From Fodinibius sp034521915 (lineage in GTDB: Bacteria > Bacteroidota > Rhodothermia > Balneolales > Balneolaceae): a stretch of DNA of 64,000 nt. The stretch is taken from assembly GCF_034521915.1 (NCBI RefSeq), contig NZ_JAXHLU010000001.1, positions 1-64,000 on the forward strand, read 5' to 3'. Below the pieces are notes generated by a model, which made no database searches, had not been told where the DNA came from, and saw nothing but the letters and a program-made list of their open reading frames with translations. Below are positions 16,767-26,484 of the stretch, piece by piece. A program made the translations under genes and the position numbers. How positions within the stretch are numbered: position 1 is the first letter of the stretch; each line of letters opens with the position of its first letter.

Positions 16767-18536
16767 CTAAAATGACCAAATTTGAGGCACCAAAGATATT
16801 GTTATTACAGCAACCATCAAATTAAGAGGCAGCCCTATTTTGGTAAAATCAGTAAATTTATATCCCCCGGGACCATACACCATAAGATTTGTCTGATAAC
16901 CAATCGGCGTAGAAAAACTGGCCGACGCCGCCATAATGATCGTCATCACAAAGGGCATATAGCTCACTCCAAACGAGGCCGCCATCGAAATAGCGATGGG
17001 AAATATAAGTACCGCCGCCGCATTATTGGTGACCATCTCAGTTAATATCCATGTGGACAGATAGACCCCAGCCAGTGCCAGGTGCGGATTATTTTCGGTA
17101 TAACTCAAAAATCCCTCAGCCAATACCGAAGCCGCCCCGGTTACTTGCAGTGCATTACCGAGTCCCAGCGAAGCCGCAATAACCAGCAGTACCGACCAGT
17201 CGATGTACTCTTTCGCTGTCGATGGGCGACAACACTGGCTAAAGATCATCAATCCCGCCGCTAAAAAAGAAGCTTGAAACATGGTGAGTAACCCAAAGGC
17301 TACACTCCCTACCATGAATCCCAAAATAGACCATGAATAGACCGACTTATCATAGCTGGGCGGATTGGAATCGCGAATTCCACTAATCAGAAAATAATCA
17401 CTTGAATTTTTGTACTGTTCTAAAAAGTTGGGATGGGCTTCCAAAAGTAGTGTATCTCCGGTTCTGAGACGAATATCACCCACTTTTTCCTCAATCCGTT
17501 CCCCATTGCGCGACACCGCTAACACTACAGCATCGTATTTATTTCTGAACTTACCCTTCTTGATGGTTTCCCCATTGATGGGATGACTCGGAGACACGAC
17601 CGCCTCAATGAGTACGCGTTCCCCTCGTTCGGAATCCATTTTAAAAATCTGCTCGGTTGCCGGAGACAATCCCTTAACCTGCTGCAGATCAACAATGGAA
17701 TCGACTACCCCGGTAAATATAAGGCGGTCGCCTGCCCGCAACTTCTGTTCGGGATCTACTGCAGCTAACACATGATCGTCGCGATATATCTCTGCAAGAT
17801 AAAGGGAAGGGAGATGACGAAGACCGGCTTCCTCAATGGTCTTTCCCGGAAGTGGACTATCACCCTCTACAATCATCTCAATGGTATACTCGCGGGGATC
17901 TTTAAAGGTATCGAATCCCGATCCTCGTTCAGGTAATAATTTATCCCCAAAGAAAACCAAATATAAAAAGCCTACAATGGCGCAGGGTATCCCGATCAGG
18001 GCCGGCTCAAAAATACCGATGGTACTTGTTGAAGCCTCCTGAATTAATAGTCCGTTTACAATAAGATTGGTGCTTGTACCGATGAGCGTACAGGTTCCCC
18101 CTAAAATAGCGGCATAACTCAATGGAATCAGCAGCTTGGAAACTTTTACTTTATTTTTTCGTGCCCAGTCTTCAAGAGCGGGGATGAAGGAGGCCACTAC
18201 GGGGGTATTGTTTAAAAACGCACTCACCACCATTACCGGGGCCATAATACGAATCTGGGTACGGCGGATACTTTTATATCGCCCGATAATTTTCTCAACT
18301 ACATATTGAATGGCACCCGTTTCTTTCATCCCTGCAGCTACCACATAAAGTGCGGCCACCGTTAACATCCCCTGATTGGAAAAGCCTACTAAGGCTTCGG
18401 CGGGATCAACGACCTGACTAACAATTAATACGGTAAGCCCGCTTACAAAAACAACGTCTGCAGGTATGCGGCTGCCAATAAGCAGAGCAACACACAGTAA
18501 TATTACAGCAATAACCGTCCAGCCGGCAAGGGTCAT
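16767..18536 (-). CDS. SLC13-family anion permease with two TrkA-C domains
   Basis: About 589 residues starting at ATG 18536 (TLAGWTVIAVILL). An upstream in-frame extension to 18608 has no support. The architecture is DASS/ArsB-like: N-terminal membrane segments containing VVSAFLNNTPVVASFIPAL and GGTCTLIGTSTNLIVNGLL, two cytosolic TrkA-C domains (for example GKTIEEAGLRHLPSLYLAEI), and a C-terminal membrane half with TEMVTNNAAAVLIFPI and TPIGYQTNLMVYGPGGY. The location beside cysQ/C/D/N makes sulfate the likely substrate, with sodium as co-ion by analogy. A second, damaged paralogue follows upstream. Confidence 0.88.
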   Translation of the reverse strand: MTLAGWTVIAVILLCVALLIGSRIPADVVFVSGLTVLIVSQVVDPAEALVGFSNQGMLTVAALYVVAAGMKETGAIQYVVEKIIGRYKSIRRTQIRIMAPVMVVSAFLNNTPVVASFIPALEDWARKNKVKVSKLLIPLSYAAILGGTCTLIGTSTNLIVNGLLIQEASTSTIGIFEPALIGIPCAIVGFLYLVFFGDKLLPERGSGFDTFKDPREYTIEMIVEGDSPLPGKTIEEAGLRHLPSLYLAEIYRDDHVLAAVDPEQKLRAGDRLIFTGVVDSIVDLQQVKGLSPATEQIFKMDSERGERVLIEAVVSPSHPINGETIKKGKFRNKYDAVVLAVSRNGERIEEKVGDIRLRTGDTLLLEAHPNFLEQYKNSSDYFLISGIRDSNPPSYDKSVYSWSILGFMVGSVAFGLLTMFQASFLAAGLMIFSQCCRPSTAKEYIDWSVLLVIAASLGLGNALQVTGAASVLAEGFLSYTENNPHLALAGVYLSTWILTEMVTNNAAAVLIFPIAISMAASFGVSYMPFVMTIIMAASASFSTPIGYQTNLMVYGPGGYKFTDFTKIGLPLNLMVAVITISLVPQIWSF

Positions 18537-19185
18537 AAATGCTAAACTCTTGTATTTTTTGGGAGAATATTGAAAGCACAAAGAAAACGAATTCTCCCGT
18601 GCTTTCAAATCACCAAATCACAAAGCAGGATTTAGTAACGAATAATGTCGCAGAGCGTAGCGACGAGATAAACTTAATTAGAGACTGGGTATTTCTATAC
18701 TATAATGAAGTTTCAATTATTAAAAGACACTACGTTTTGAGGGAGTTGTACTCCCGAAAAAGCTTTCGTTACTCAAGAGTTCAACTCTCTCGTAACTAAT
18801 TATCTCGTTGCGATGCTTATTACCTCGCAACTCCACAGTTTTGATACCTTGGGGGTTTGGGGCGAATCGCGGAAAATGCAAATTTAGGAGAATTACTTGA
18901 GTGGAAAAGAAAACGGGAGTACAACTCCCATAAAGCTACTGGAAATAATTATTTGGCGGGCAAAGTTGTCACTGTTTTAATAAGAGAATAAGTAATAAGT
19001 ACAATAGAAGCTATTAGGCTTTTCATACATTAGTAACAAAGATTTCTCAGCTCCCTACGGTCAGTCGAATGACAGGTTGGAACATCTTAAACTTAATACT
19101 TTGACTTTCGCTGCTGCTGCAAATCACTATCTAATAATCCTATCACAATATCATCATTAAGCGTTTACCACTTAGTGCACAAATT
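18537..19185. repeat. Intergenic repeats between the two permease genes
   Basis: Contains a REP-like hairpin GTCGCAGAGCGTAGCGACGAGATA near 18648-18671, GGGAGTTGTACTCCCG at 18741-18756, an inverted CGGGAGTACAACTCCC at 18914-18929, a TTATCTCGTTGCGATGC arm near 18800, and a GATTTCTC...CGAATGACAGGTTGGAAC module at 19040-19085. No gene is supported. Confidence 0.65.
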
Positions 19186-20998
19186 CTACATCGGCCAAAC
19201 ATACGGTATCAAGAATATGAGAACAGACCATAATGCAATTTGTAGGGGAAAGCCCACCTTAAAAAAATCAGTAAATTTATAATTACCCGGCCCATAAACC
19301 ATCAAATTAGTTTGATAGCCGATGGGCGTTATTAACGACATGGAAGCTGCCAGCGTAATGCCAACAACTAAGCCGCGTACTTCCATACCTTGTGTTTCTG
19401 CAACAGATAATACGATGGGAAACATCAGTGCTACCGCCCCATTATTGGTGATAATTTCTGTTAAAATAACCGTAATAATAATCACCCCCGCCAGCACCGC
19501 CCGAGTTCCATAAGCACTTGTCAATTCGACCATCCCTTCGCCAATAATTACCGCCGCTCCACTGACTTCCATGGCCTTACCAAGACCCAAAGCTGCCCCA
19601 ATAACAATAAGTACGGTCCAGTCTACCGACTTTCGGGCTTCACCTGCCTCAATCACATTAAACGCCAATAGTACAGCTACACCTAAAATACCGGCCAGTG
19701 CTATATGAAGCACGCCGCCCGCAACCAGGCCAATCACACCGAAATAGCACTGCTACCGATACATATAAATCTTTACCTCCCGGGCGGTGCTCTATTACTT
19801 CCGTGGAATCGCCGGGCGCCTCTCCACCGGCCTCACTGGTTAAGAAGAAATCTTCGGTATCTTCATGTGCCCCCCGAAAACCGCGTCCGGTATCCAGCAA
19901 AAGAACATCCCCGGGATGTAATATAAATTCTCCCAGAGGCTGATCTATCCGCTTTCCACGACGACGCACTCCTGTAACAGCAGCTCCGAACCGCTCGTGT
20001 AATTTCGCTTCACCTAGCGAAGCCCCTACCAGACGCGACCCTTCTTTTACCACAACCTGATGAAGTTCACGATCCTTTTCATTTCGTCTGATCGTCCGTG
20101 GTGGCTGATAAGCCAACTTAAGCCCCGGATACCCTTCGAGTTCGGGCGTCTTTGCAGCAATCCCTCCTTGCGCAGCATAAAAAAGATGATCCCCGGCACG
20201 CAGTTTTTCCTCATCCGGTACAGGGGCAATTTCATGATCATGCCGATTGATTCGCGAAAGGTAAAAACCTGAAATCTTTGATAGTCCCGCTTCTCAAACC
20301 GTCTTTCCTGCCACATCCGCACCGTTCGTAATTTCCAGCTCTACGAGTAGTTCTCTGTTTCGCTCTTCCTGGTAGCGAATATCGCGCCGTGCAGGAGTAA
20401 GTCTCGGAGACACAACCACCAAATAAACCAATCCAACAATAGCACAGGGAACACCCACCCAAGCCAACTCAAAAAATGAAAATCCCCTAAAACCGTGACT
20501 TTCTAATAATCCATGAGTGATCAGGTTAGTACTAGTGCCAATTAATGTACAAAGGCCCCCTAAAATGGCGGCGTAAGATAGAGGCATCAGTAATTTTGAT
20601 ACTGGGATGTGATATTTTTTTGCCCAGCTTCGTATCGCCGGTATCCCCATAGCCACAATGGGGGTATTATTCAGAAAGGCAGAATAAACTGATACGCTGG
20701 GGCATAATCGCAACAGAATACGTTGTACACTTCTTGTTTCCTGACCCAATATAAAGTTACTGGCCCTGTCCAGCGCCCCACTTTCACGAAGTGCAGCCCC
20801 AATTACATACAAGCTTCCCAGCGCCAACAGCGTTGTGTTGCCAAATCCCAGGAAAGCCTCCTCCAGACTTAATACACCGCTGACGGTAACAATTGCCAGT
20901 CCGGTCAACAAGACGGCATCCGGGCTCCATAAATCGATAGCCAATGCCACAAAAGTGAGCACCAGTACCGCTAATATGATAATTATATCAACACTCAT
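19186..20998 (-). pseudogene. Second SLC13-family permease, disrupted
   Basis: A paralogue of the permease at 16767-18536. From ATG 20998 the frame encodes the N-terminal membrane half (SAFLNNTPIVAMGIPAIRSW, GGLCTLIGTSTNLITHGLL) and ends at an in-frame TGA at 20294-20296, where the neighbour has GKTIEEAGL. The same frame then continues through the TrkA-C domains (GFYLSRINRHDHEIAPV, PEEKLRAGD-like) to about 19740. A one-base shift near there moves to the frame ending at 19186 (GVIGLVAGGVL, TEIITNNGAVALMFPI, TPIGYQTNLMVYGPGNY). With both lesions repaired it would be a full-length transporter. As read, it cannot make one. Confidence 0.85.
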
Positions 20999-21550
20999 GA
21001 TCGTTGCTATCAATTCCTGAAATAGATAATCGTTTATAAGATAGAAGAACTCTGCGGATATGCTATTGCAATTTTTAGTGTGGAGATATTGTATAAATTT
21101 TTTTCTGATTAAAAAATCTCCATCACTCTTCCCCTGCTATGCAAGTACTTCCCTCAAGGGAAGATCCAATATTAGTTTGGAGACAGTTGTACTCCCGCAC
21201 AAAAACAACTCTGTTGCTCGAGGGTACAACCCTCTCACAACTAAATGGAATTGTACTTCCTTATGCTAAAGAGGTAATCAGAAGTACAACTATTTAATTC
21301 CTCATTTTTAGAACGTAATTATTATTTCGTTACGATGCCCGCATACAGCTAATTTGAAATGGGCTGAGCCTGCAATTAAATAAGTTAAAAATAAAAGATT
21401 TCTACGCTCCGGCTGAAACCCACAGCCTCCATTCGAAATGACCAGATTCACTCTTCCGTCAGCCACCAACTGTTAACCATGCTTTGTAGCTTTGTCACTT
21501 TCTAACCACATCACTCAATAACTTAATCACCCAATCACCAGTAAACAGCC
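20999..21550. repeat. Intergenic region with palindrome and word repeats
   Basis: Holds the last copy of the GTTGTACTCCCG palindrome family (21184-21197, partner arm near 21220), a GATTTCTACGCTCCGGCTG...CGAAATGACC module at 21391-21442, and a CTTTGTCACTT / AATCACCCAATCACC word run at 21478-21540 directly after the next stop codon. No gene. Confidence 0.6.
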
Positions 21551-23608
21551 CTAAAACTGTACCCTTGCCTGAACGCCCACCTCACTGCGCTTGTCTCCTT
21601 CAATCTGATTCAGCCCACTGCCAATAATCTGTGTATCTTCATATACGGTGATCCCAAATTTGGCCCAAAGCTCCAAAAAATCGAACGGCTCGTAATTTAA
21701 CAGTACATACATTCGCTGCCCTTGATCAAAAAATGATTGACTGGAAAACACATACAACAGATCATTTTCGAACTGATAGACCCGCGTGGCAAAACTTTCG
21801 GTATCAAACATGGAAAGCCGGGTATCCAGACTGAACTCATCATTGATTCGCAGTCGCAAATCCTGGTACAACAAATAGCCAAGCTCTAATGCTTCTCCGG
21901 CCTGACGGCTCCGGACCAACTCCCCTCGTGTACGCAGACGCACTTTATTATTTACCCAATATTCCAGGTTCGCTCGAAAACTGCCGCGTTGTGCATCACC
22001 CAATCTGCGCTGACTTCGACCAAAAGAATCCAACACCTCATATTCATCATCCTCAATTTCGCTGCGCAGCTGCACGTAAAAATTAAGATTGCTGGTTAAA
22101 TCTATCTCTGCCTTTGCCAGCCAATCAAATCCCTGGGTAGGTTGGTTCGTGCCAAAGCGAGCGCTGGGAAATCGAAACTGGTCGATATAGGCACTAAGCG
22201 TCACTTTTTCACCAATTGTATGACGCATACCCAAATAAATGCCCTCCTCATTTTTGGGCTGACCGGATACTTCTCCAAATCCATTCCCTAAGATAGATTG
22301 AAACTCTTTCTGATACTTTCGATACGCCAGCGTTATATCAGTGTCGTCGCCAAGGCTACTTTCAACGCCGGTAATCAAGCCATAGCCCCCATTTTCACTT
22401 TGTGCTACCTCTCCAAAAACAACCGCCGGTCCGGCCAAAAAGGTATAATCCAAGCCGTAGACATAATTCGACGTTCCTTCAAAATCGTACTGCGCATACG
22501 TTTGATTACTGGCTGTGATATACCGATCAAAAGTTGTTTGATAACCGGTGGCACCAATAATACCAAAAGGCAGCTCTAGCTGAACATGCCCTCCATATAA
22601 CCTCTGTTGCAAATTATCTTTCTGAATAAATTCATTTTCGGTACGGTGATAACCATCCGTCCCTGGAAAGCGGGTAGTATCGGGACTTATTTCGCTCGCA
22701 CTGCGTTTTCTATTCGAATAGAATCCGGTGAACTGGAGTTTTCCTCCATAGGTAACTGCTCCACCGCGATAGTAATTTGTTTCCTGCGCTGATGTATAAG
22801 GCTTTATGCCTCGGCCGTTGCGACTCACTGCACCCACCACATTACTCCCTTTGCCAAAAGCAGCTCCGCTCCAAAGTACCAATCCCTGACCAAAACCAAG
22901 GCTATAATCTCCACCCACCAACATCTGCAAGTGCCCATTATTTTCAAGTGCCACATGCCAGGTACGGTGATCAAATTGAAAGGGCCCTACAAGTTGTTCG
23001 CCGGGATCTTTTTCTTGCGTCAAATTTACTGACAGGTGATCACTCTGATACCCTATACGCTGGTAATACTTGATGGGACTACCGATATATCCACCTTCCT
23101 GTGGAGGCTGTTGATACCCCTTTCCTTCTTGCAGGTCCCTCTGAAAACGCGAGAACATCTGAAATTCCCCATCGGAGGTCCAGTAACGCGGATTGGTATA
23201 AAGTGCTCTCCCGAGCTCGATACCACTCCCCACTGTTACATACGGGCGCACCTGTTCCAGCGTTACCCGGCCAATACCCGATACCTCATCCAGTTCCTCA
23301 ATCGTTTCAAATGGTTTTACCTCAGACCGGTATTCAATGATGTTTCGTGCAAGCTTAAGATTTAATCCCGGTATCTGAAGCAAAGCATTTACGCTGGCAT
23401 TATTAATATTGATGGGATTTTCTGCCAATTCCTGCAGAAATTGGGTCATCTGCTCGCTGTCAAAATCAGTGTCACCGGGATCAAAGTTTTCAATAGCATC
23501 TTCAAGGTCATCCTGCACCTCCGAGCGGGTAGTATCCTGTTGCTGTGCCAGCAGTGCTACCGGCATTACAAGAAAAAATCCCAATATAATTAGTACAATG
23601 CTGCGCAT
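21551..23608 (-). CDS. Helix-hairpin-helix plus outer-membrane barrel protein
   Basis: A 685-residue protein with a signal peptide (residues 1-21, ending LLAQ). Residues about 60-130 carry two helix-hairpin-helix repeats of ComEA type (NINNASVNALLQIPGLNLKL; ELDEVSGIGRVTLEQVRPYV). The remainder is a long run of alternating amphipathic strands with aromatic girdles, ending in F, consistent with an outer-membrane beta-barrel. The HHH part suggests contact with DNA or a protein in the periplasm. DNA uptake is an attractive but unproven role. Its start overlaps the stop of the upstream barrel gene (TAATG at 23608), so they are translationally coupled. Confidence 0.78.
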   Translation of the reverse strand: MRSIVLIILGFFLVMPVALLAQQQDTTRSEVQDDLEDAIENFDPGDTDFDSEQMTQFLQELAENPININNASVNALLQIPGLNLKLARNIIEYRSEVKPFETIEELDEVSGIGRVTLEQVRPYVTVGSGIELGRALYTNPRYWTSDGEFQMFSRFQRDLQEGKGYQQPPQEGGYIGSPIKYYQRIGYQSDHLSVNLTQEKDPGEQLVGPFQFDHRTWHVALENNGHLQMLVGGDYSLGFGQGLVLWSGAAFGKGSNVVGAVSRNGRGIKPYTSAQETNYYRGGAVTYGGKLQFTGFYSNRKRSASEISPDTTRFPGTDGYHRTENEFIQKDNLQQRLYGGHVQLELPFGIIGATGYQTTFDRYITASNQTYAQYDFEGTSNYVYGLDYTFLAGPAVVFGEVAQSENGGYGLITGVESSLGDDTDITLAYRKYQKEFQSILGNGFGEVSGQPKNEEGIYLGMRHTIGEKVTLSAYIDQFRFPSARFGTNQPTQGFDWLAKAEIDLTSNLNFYVQLRSEIEDDEYEVLDSFGRSQRRLGDAQRGSFRANLEYWVNNKVRLRTRGELVRSRQAGEALELGYLLYQDLRLRINDEFSLDTRLSMFDTESFATRVYQFENDLLYVFSSQSFFDQGQRMYVLLNYEPFDFLELWAKFGITVYEDTQIIGSGLNQIEGDKRSEVGVQARVQF

Positions 23609-24454
23609 TACCAGCTAATTTTAAAATCAATGGCGGGGCTATATCCCAATGCTCTGTATTCATGACGCTGAACGGCTATATTTACAGCCCAAAATTTTGC
23701 GAGGTACCCAAGTCCACCCGAAAATGTCAGGGGTTCGACAGTAATGCCCGCACGTCCCACTAAATTTTCAACAACGGATACTTCAACCCCACCGCGATAT
23801 GAAATGGGAAACTGCACATCTTTGACTACATCACTGGTAAATAAGGCAATATCGGACAATTGATATGATAGCCCGATACTTAGCTCACGCGGGCAGCTTT
23901 TCATTATTACGTGATCCATACTCCGGCTGATTAATATTCGTAGCCTTAGCTCCAATCCACAAATCAGATATTATAGGAGCCGCTAACCCTACATCAACCC
24001 CCAGCGCTCCAGCCGAGCCGTATCCACCTCCAAATGCAACGTGGCTGTAATTGAGGATAGCCCCAAAATGGAATCCGGCAAACGAATGCTTATATCCAAG
24101 ACGCAACCTATTCTCATTGAATAAGTCATCACCATAGCGATGCGCACCTAATCCCAAAACACCAAATTGTGTAGGATAGTACCCCGCAAAAGCCATATCC
24201 GTTATTTCTGCAAGACCAAAATAGCGAACGCCAAAAAACGACACCGTTCGTTCATTCTCCGACATCAGCGCCGGATTTCCAAACATCGACCAGTCGGTAC
24301 CCTCTAATGCCGATGTTGCTTGTCCGAGTGCTAATTCCCTTGCTCCTATTACGGTTTGTGCTTGTCCCGATGAACCAACCCCGGAAACAAAAATAAAAAC
24401 AGCATTTATTAATATGATTCTATACCTGTGTAAATGTAATAGCTTTCGTATCAT
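23608..24454 (-). pseudogene. PorV/PorQ-like outer-membrane barrel, frameshifted
   Basis: The first frame from ATG 24454 has a signal peptide and a PorV/PorQ-like N-terminus (IGARELALGQATSALEGTDW, SMFGNPAL), then barrel strands to NNEKLPA, stop. The chain continues in the next frame as RELSIGLSYQLSDIALFTSD through to DFKISW at 23608. One extra base near 23888-23895 (CCCGCG) explains the break. Restored length is about 280 residues. It lies between the HHH-barrel gene and the divergent porD gene, with only 48 bp to the latter, which supports a link to type IX secretion or outer-membrane biogenesis. The family call is moderate, the frameshift call firm. Confidence 0.75.
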
Positions 24455-24502
24455 ATAACATATGGTCTCTCTGAATGATTTTAAGTAATCTATAAATTCA
24501 AA

Positions 24503-25414
24503 ATGAATATTTCCTCTTTAAATTGGATTGCCGGAATTTTATTGGGAATTCTAATCACCATTGGTGGTCCGCAGCCATTGTCTGCACAGGAAATTAATGC
24601 TCAGGTTACCCTGGATAAAAGCCAAATTAGCAGCACCTCACTGAACTACCTTGATAACCTTCCTCAACAAATTGAAGAGTACATCAATCAGTTTGAATGG
24701 ACCAATGCAAACTTCAATGAAAATGAGCGTATCAAAATGTCTCTGCAGATAAATTTATTATCGGTAGAGAATTATAATTTTGAAGCGCAAATAATTGTTC
24801 GGTCACAACGTCCGATTTATAACACCACTCGTAATACGGTTATTTTTCTGTTCAATGATGAAGAATGGAATTTTGAATACACTCCCAACCGCACCTTCCT
24901 GCACGACGAACTCCAGTTCGATCCGCTTACCAGCCTCCTCGACTTTTACGTCTACACGGTTTTAGGATACGATTTTGATACTTTCGAAGAACTGGGCGGC
25001 ACAGAGTACTACCAACGGGCACAGAACATCGTATCCCTTGCACAAACAACCTCTGCTATAGGATGGTCGCGCAGCGGTAATCAGCGAAACAGAGCCCAGT
25101 TAGTCTCAAATCTTCTACAATCCAATTTCGAGCCATTTCGGACTGCCCTTTATCAGTATCACAGAAAAGGAATCGATCAGTTTTTAAATAATTCAAAGCA
25201 GTCGCGCAGCCAGATTTTATCGGCATTGGAGAACATTCAACAAGCACAACGACAGACCTCCTCCGACCTGCTCTTTGATACCTTTTTTAATGCCAAATAT
25301 CGCGAAATAACATCCATCTTTGAAGATGCTGAACCGGAAGTTCGATTAGAAGCATATAACTTGCTTTCAAACATTGATCAAAGTCATCTAAGCGAATATC
25401 AGAAACTGCAGTAG
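24503..25414 (+). CDS. porD: DUF4835 / type IX secretion protein PorD
   Basis: A 303-residue periplasmic protein with a signal peptide ending SAQE (about residue 30). DUF4835 features are visible: QEINAQVTLDKSQIS, LPQQIEEYINQFEWTNANFN, SLQINLLSV, SQRPIYNTTRNTVIFLFND and a helical C-terminus. PorD is associated with gliding and T9SS in Bacteroidetes, and a T9SS cargo protein is encoded at 3235-5661. The gene is divergent from the PorV-like barrel. Length is normal and no lesion is seen. In many relatives it follows coaBC, but this is not the case here. Confidence 0.88.
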   Translation: MNISSLNWIAGILLGILITIGGPQPLSAQEINAQVTLDKSQISSTSLNYLDNLPQQIEEYINQFEWTNANFNENERIKMSLQINLLSVENYNFEAQIIVRSQRPIYNTTRNTVIFLFNDEEWNFEYTPNRTFLHDELQFDPLTSLLDFYVYTVLGYDFDTFEELGGTEYYQRAQNIVSLAQTTSAIGWSRSGNQRNRAQLVSNLLQSNFEPFRTALYQYHRKGIDQFLNNSKQSRSQILSALENIQQAQRQTSSDLLFDTFFNAKYREITSIFEDAEPEVRLEAYNLLSNIDQSHLSEYQKLQ

Positions 25415-25621
25415 TTATCAGTTATCAAAGGCTTCTGAATTCAAATATCCTAGTCAAATATTAAAAAAGTATACTTTCACCTGTTATTTTGTAATAAATC
25501 AAGCTCACTATCACACTGCTAACTGCCAACTGTACACTGAACATTTATTCTCAGGTTTTGTATATTCTCGGCCTGATGAGTTACAATCTTTTTCCATTCT
25601 AACCGAAAATATTTTCATCGT

Positions 25622-26392
25622 ATGAAATTTTACGTCTGTATTAAACAAGTTCCCGATGTAGATGCGCCCATCCAAATTAAAGATGGCAACCTAATTCAAG
25701 ATACCGACCGCATGGTGCTCAATGCCTATGATGCTTCGGCTGTTGAGGAGGCGCTCGTCCTTACCGAAGAACACGGCGGTGAAGTGGAAGTCGTGCTGGT
25801 TGGTCCCGATAAGGCCAAAGAAACCATCCGCAAAGCGCTGGCAATGGGTGCCGACAAGGCCACACATATTACTACTGACGATGAGGTTGATTATGATTCA
25901 GCAGTGTATGCAAAAATTCTGGCTGCCTTTTTTGAAGATAAGGAATACGACGTCATCTCATGCGGTAAACAATCGCAAGACACCGATGCGGGCTTGGCTG
26001 GAAGCATGCTGGCACAACATCTGGATCTACCCTACGCCACCAACGCTGTTGGACTCTCAATGGAGGACGATAAACTTGTTGTAAAACGTCAGGGCGATTC
26101 GGGACAAGAAATAATCGGACTTCCTCAACCCTGTCTGGTAACTTGCTCGAATGATATGAATGAACCGCGTATCCCCAGCCTGAAAGGAATTATGCAATCC
26201 AAGCGGAAGCCGATGGAAACGATCAACCTTTCGGATATGAATCTCGATGAAACGGCCCTTTCTGCGAAAACAAAAGTAACCGGTTACATGGAAAAACCGG
26301 AACGCGAACCGGGACAAAAGTTTGAAGGAGAACCCGATGAGCTGGCCCAGAAAGTAGCTCACCTCCTCGATGAAGAAGAAAACGTCGTATAG
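25622..26392 (+). CDS. fixA: Electron transfer flavoprotein beta subunit (FixA/EtfB)
   Basis: A 256-residue ETF beta subunit. KFYVCIKQVPDVDAPIQI opens the fold, AVEEALVLTEEHGGEVEVVLVG and GADKATHI line the nucleotide site, and SCGKQSQDTDAGLAGSMLA with PRIPSLKGIMQSKRKP are the ETF signature segments. It pairs with the alpha subunit 92 bp downstream. Together with the fixC- and fixX-like genes that follow, it forms a FixABCX-type complex. In nitrogen fixers this complex feeds ferredoxin, but no nif gene is seen, so a role in acyl-CoA oxidation is more likely here. Confidence 0.95.
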   Translation: MKFYVCIKQVPDVDAPIQIKDGNLIQDTDRMVLNAYDASAVEEALVLTEEHGGEVEVVLVGPDKAKETIRKALAMGADKATHITTDDEVDYDSAVYAKILAAFFEDKEYDVISCGKQSQDTDAGLAGSMLAQHLDLPYATNAVGLSMEDDKLVVKRQGDSGQEIIGLPQPCLVTCSNDMNEPRIPSLKGIMQSKRKPMETINLSDMNLDETALSAKTKVTGYMEKPEREPGQKFEGEPDELAQKVAHLLDEEENVV

Positions 26393-26484
26393 TGAGTAAT
26401 GAGTAAAAAGTAATAATTGATAATTACTCGTTACTCATCGCTCGTTCACCAAGAATTTAGAACGAAAAACAACCTAATTTTACT
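26393..26484. repeat. GAGTAAT word repeat between fixA and fixB
   Basis: Directly after the fixA stop the spacer reads GTGAGTAATGAGTAAAAAG and then the complement AATTACTCGTTACTCATCGC, so the mRNA can form a hairpin between the two subunit genes. Confidence 0.7.

Noticed and set aside
25540..25621. Bacteroidetes-type promoter (TTTG and TAnnTTTG) before fixA
   Set aside because: TTTG at 25556 is followed by TACAATCTTTTT at about the right distance, but the match is too loose to claim.
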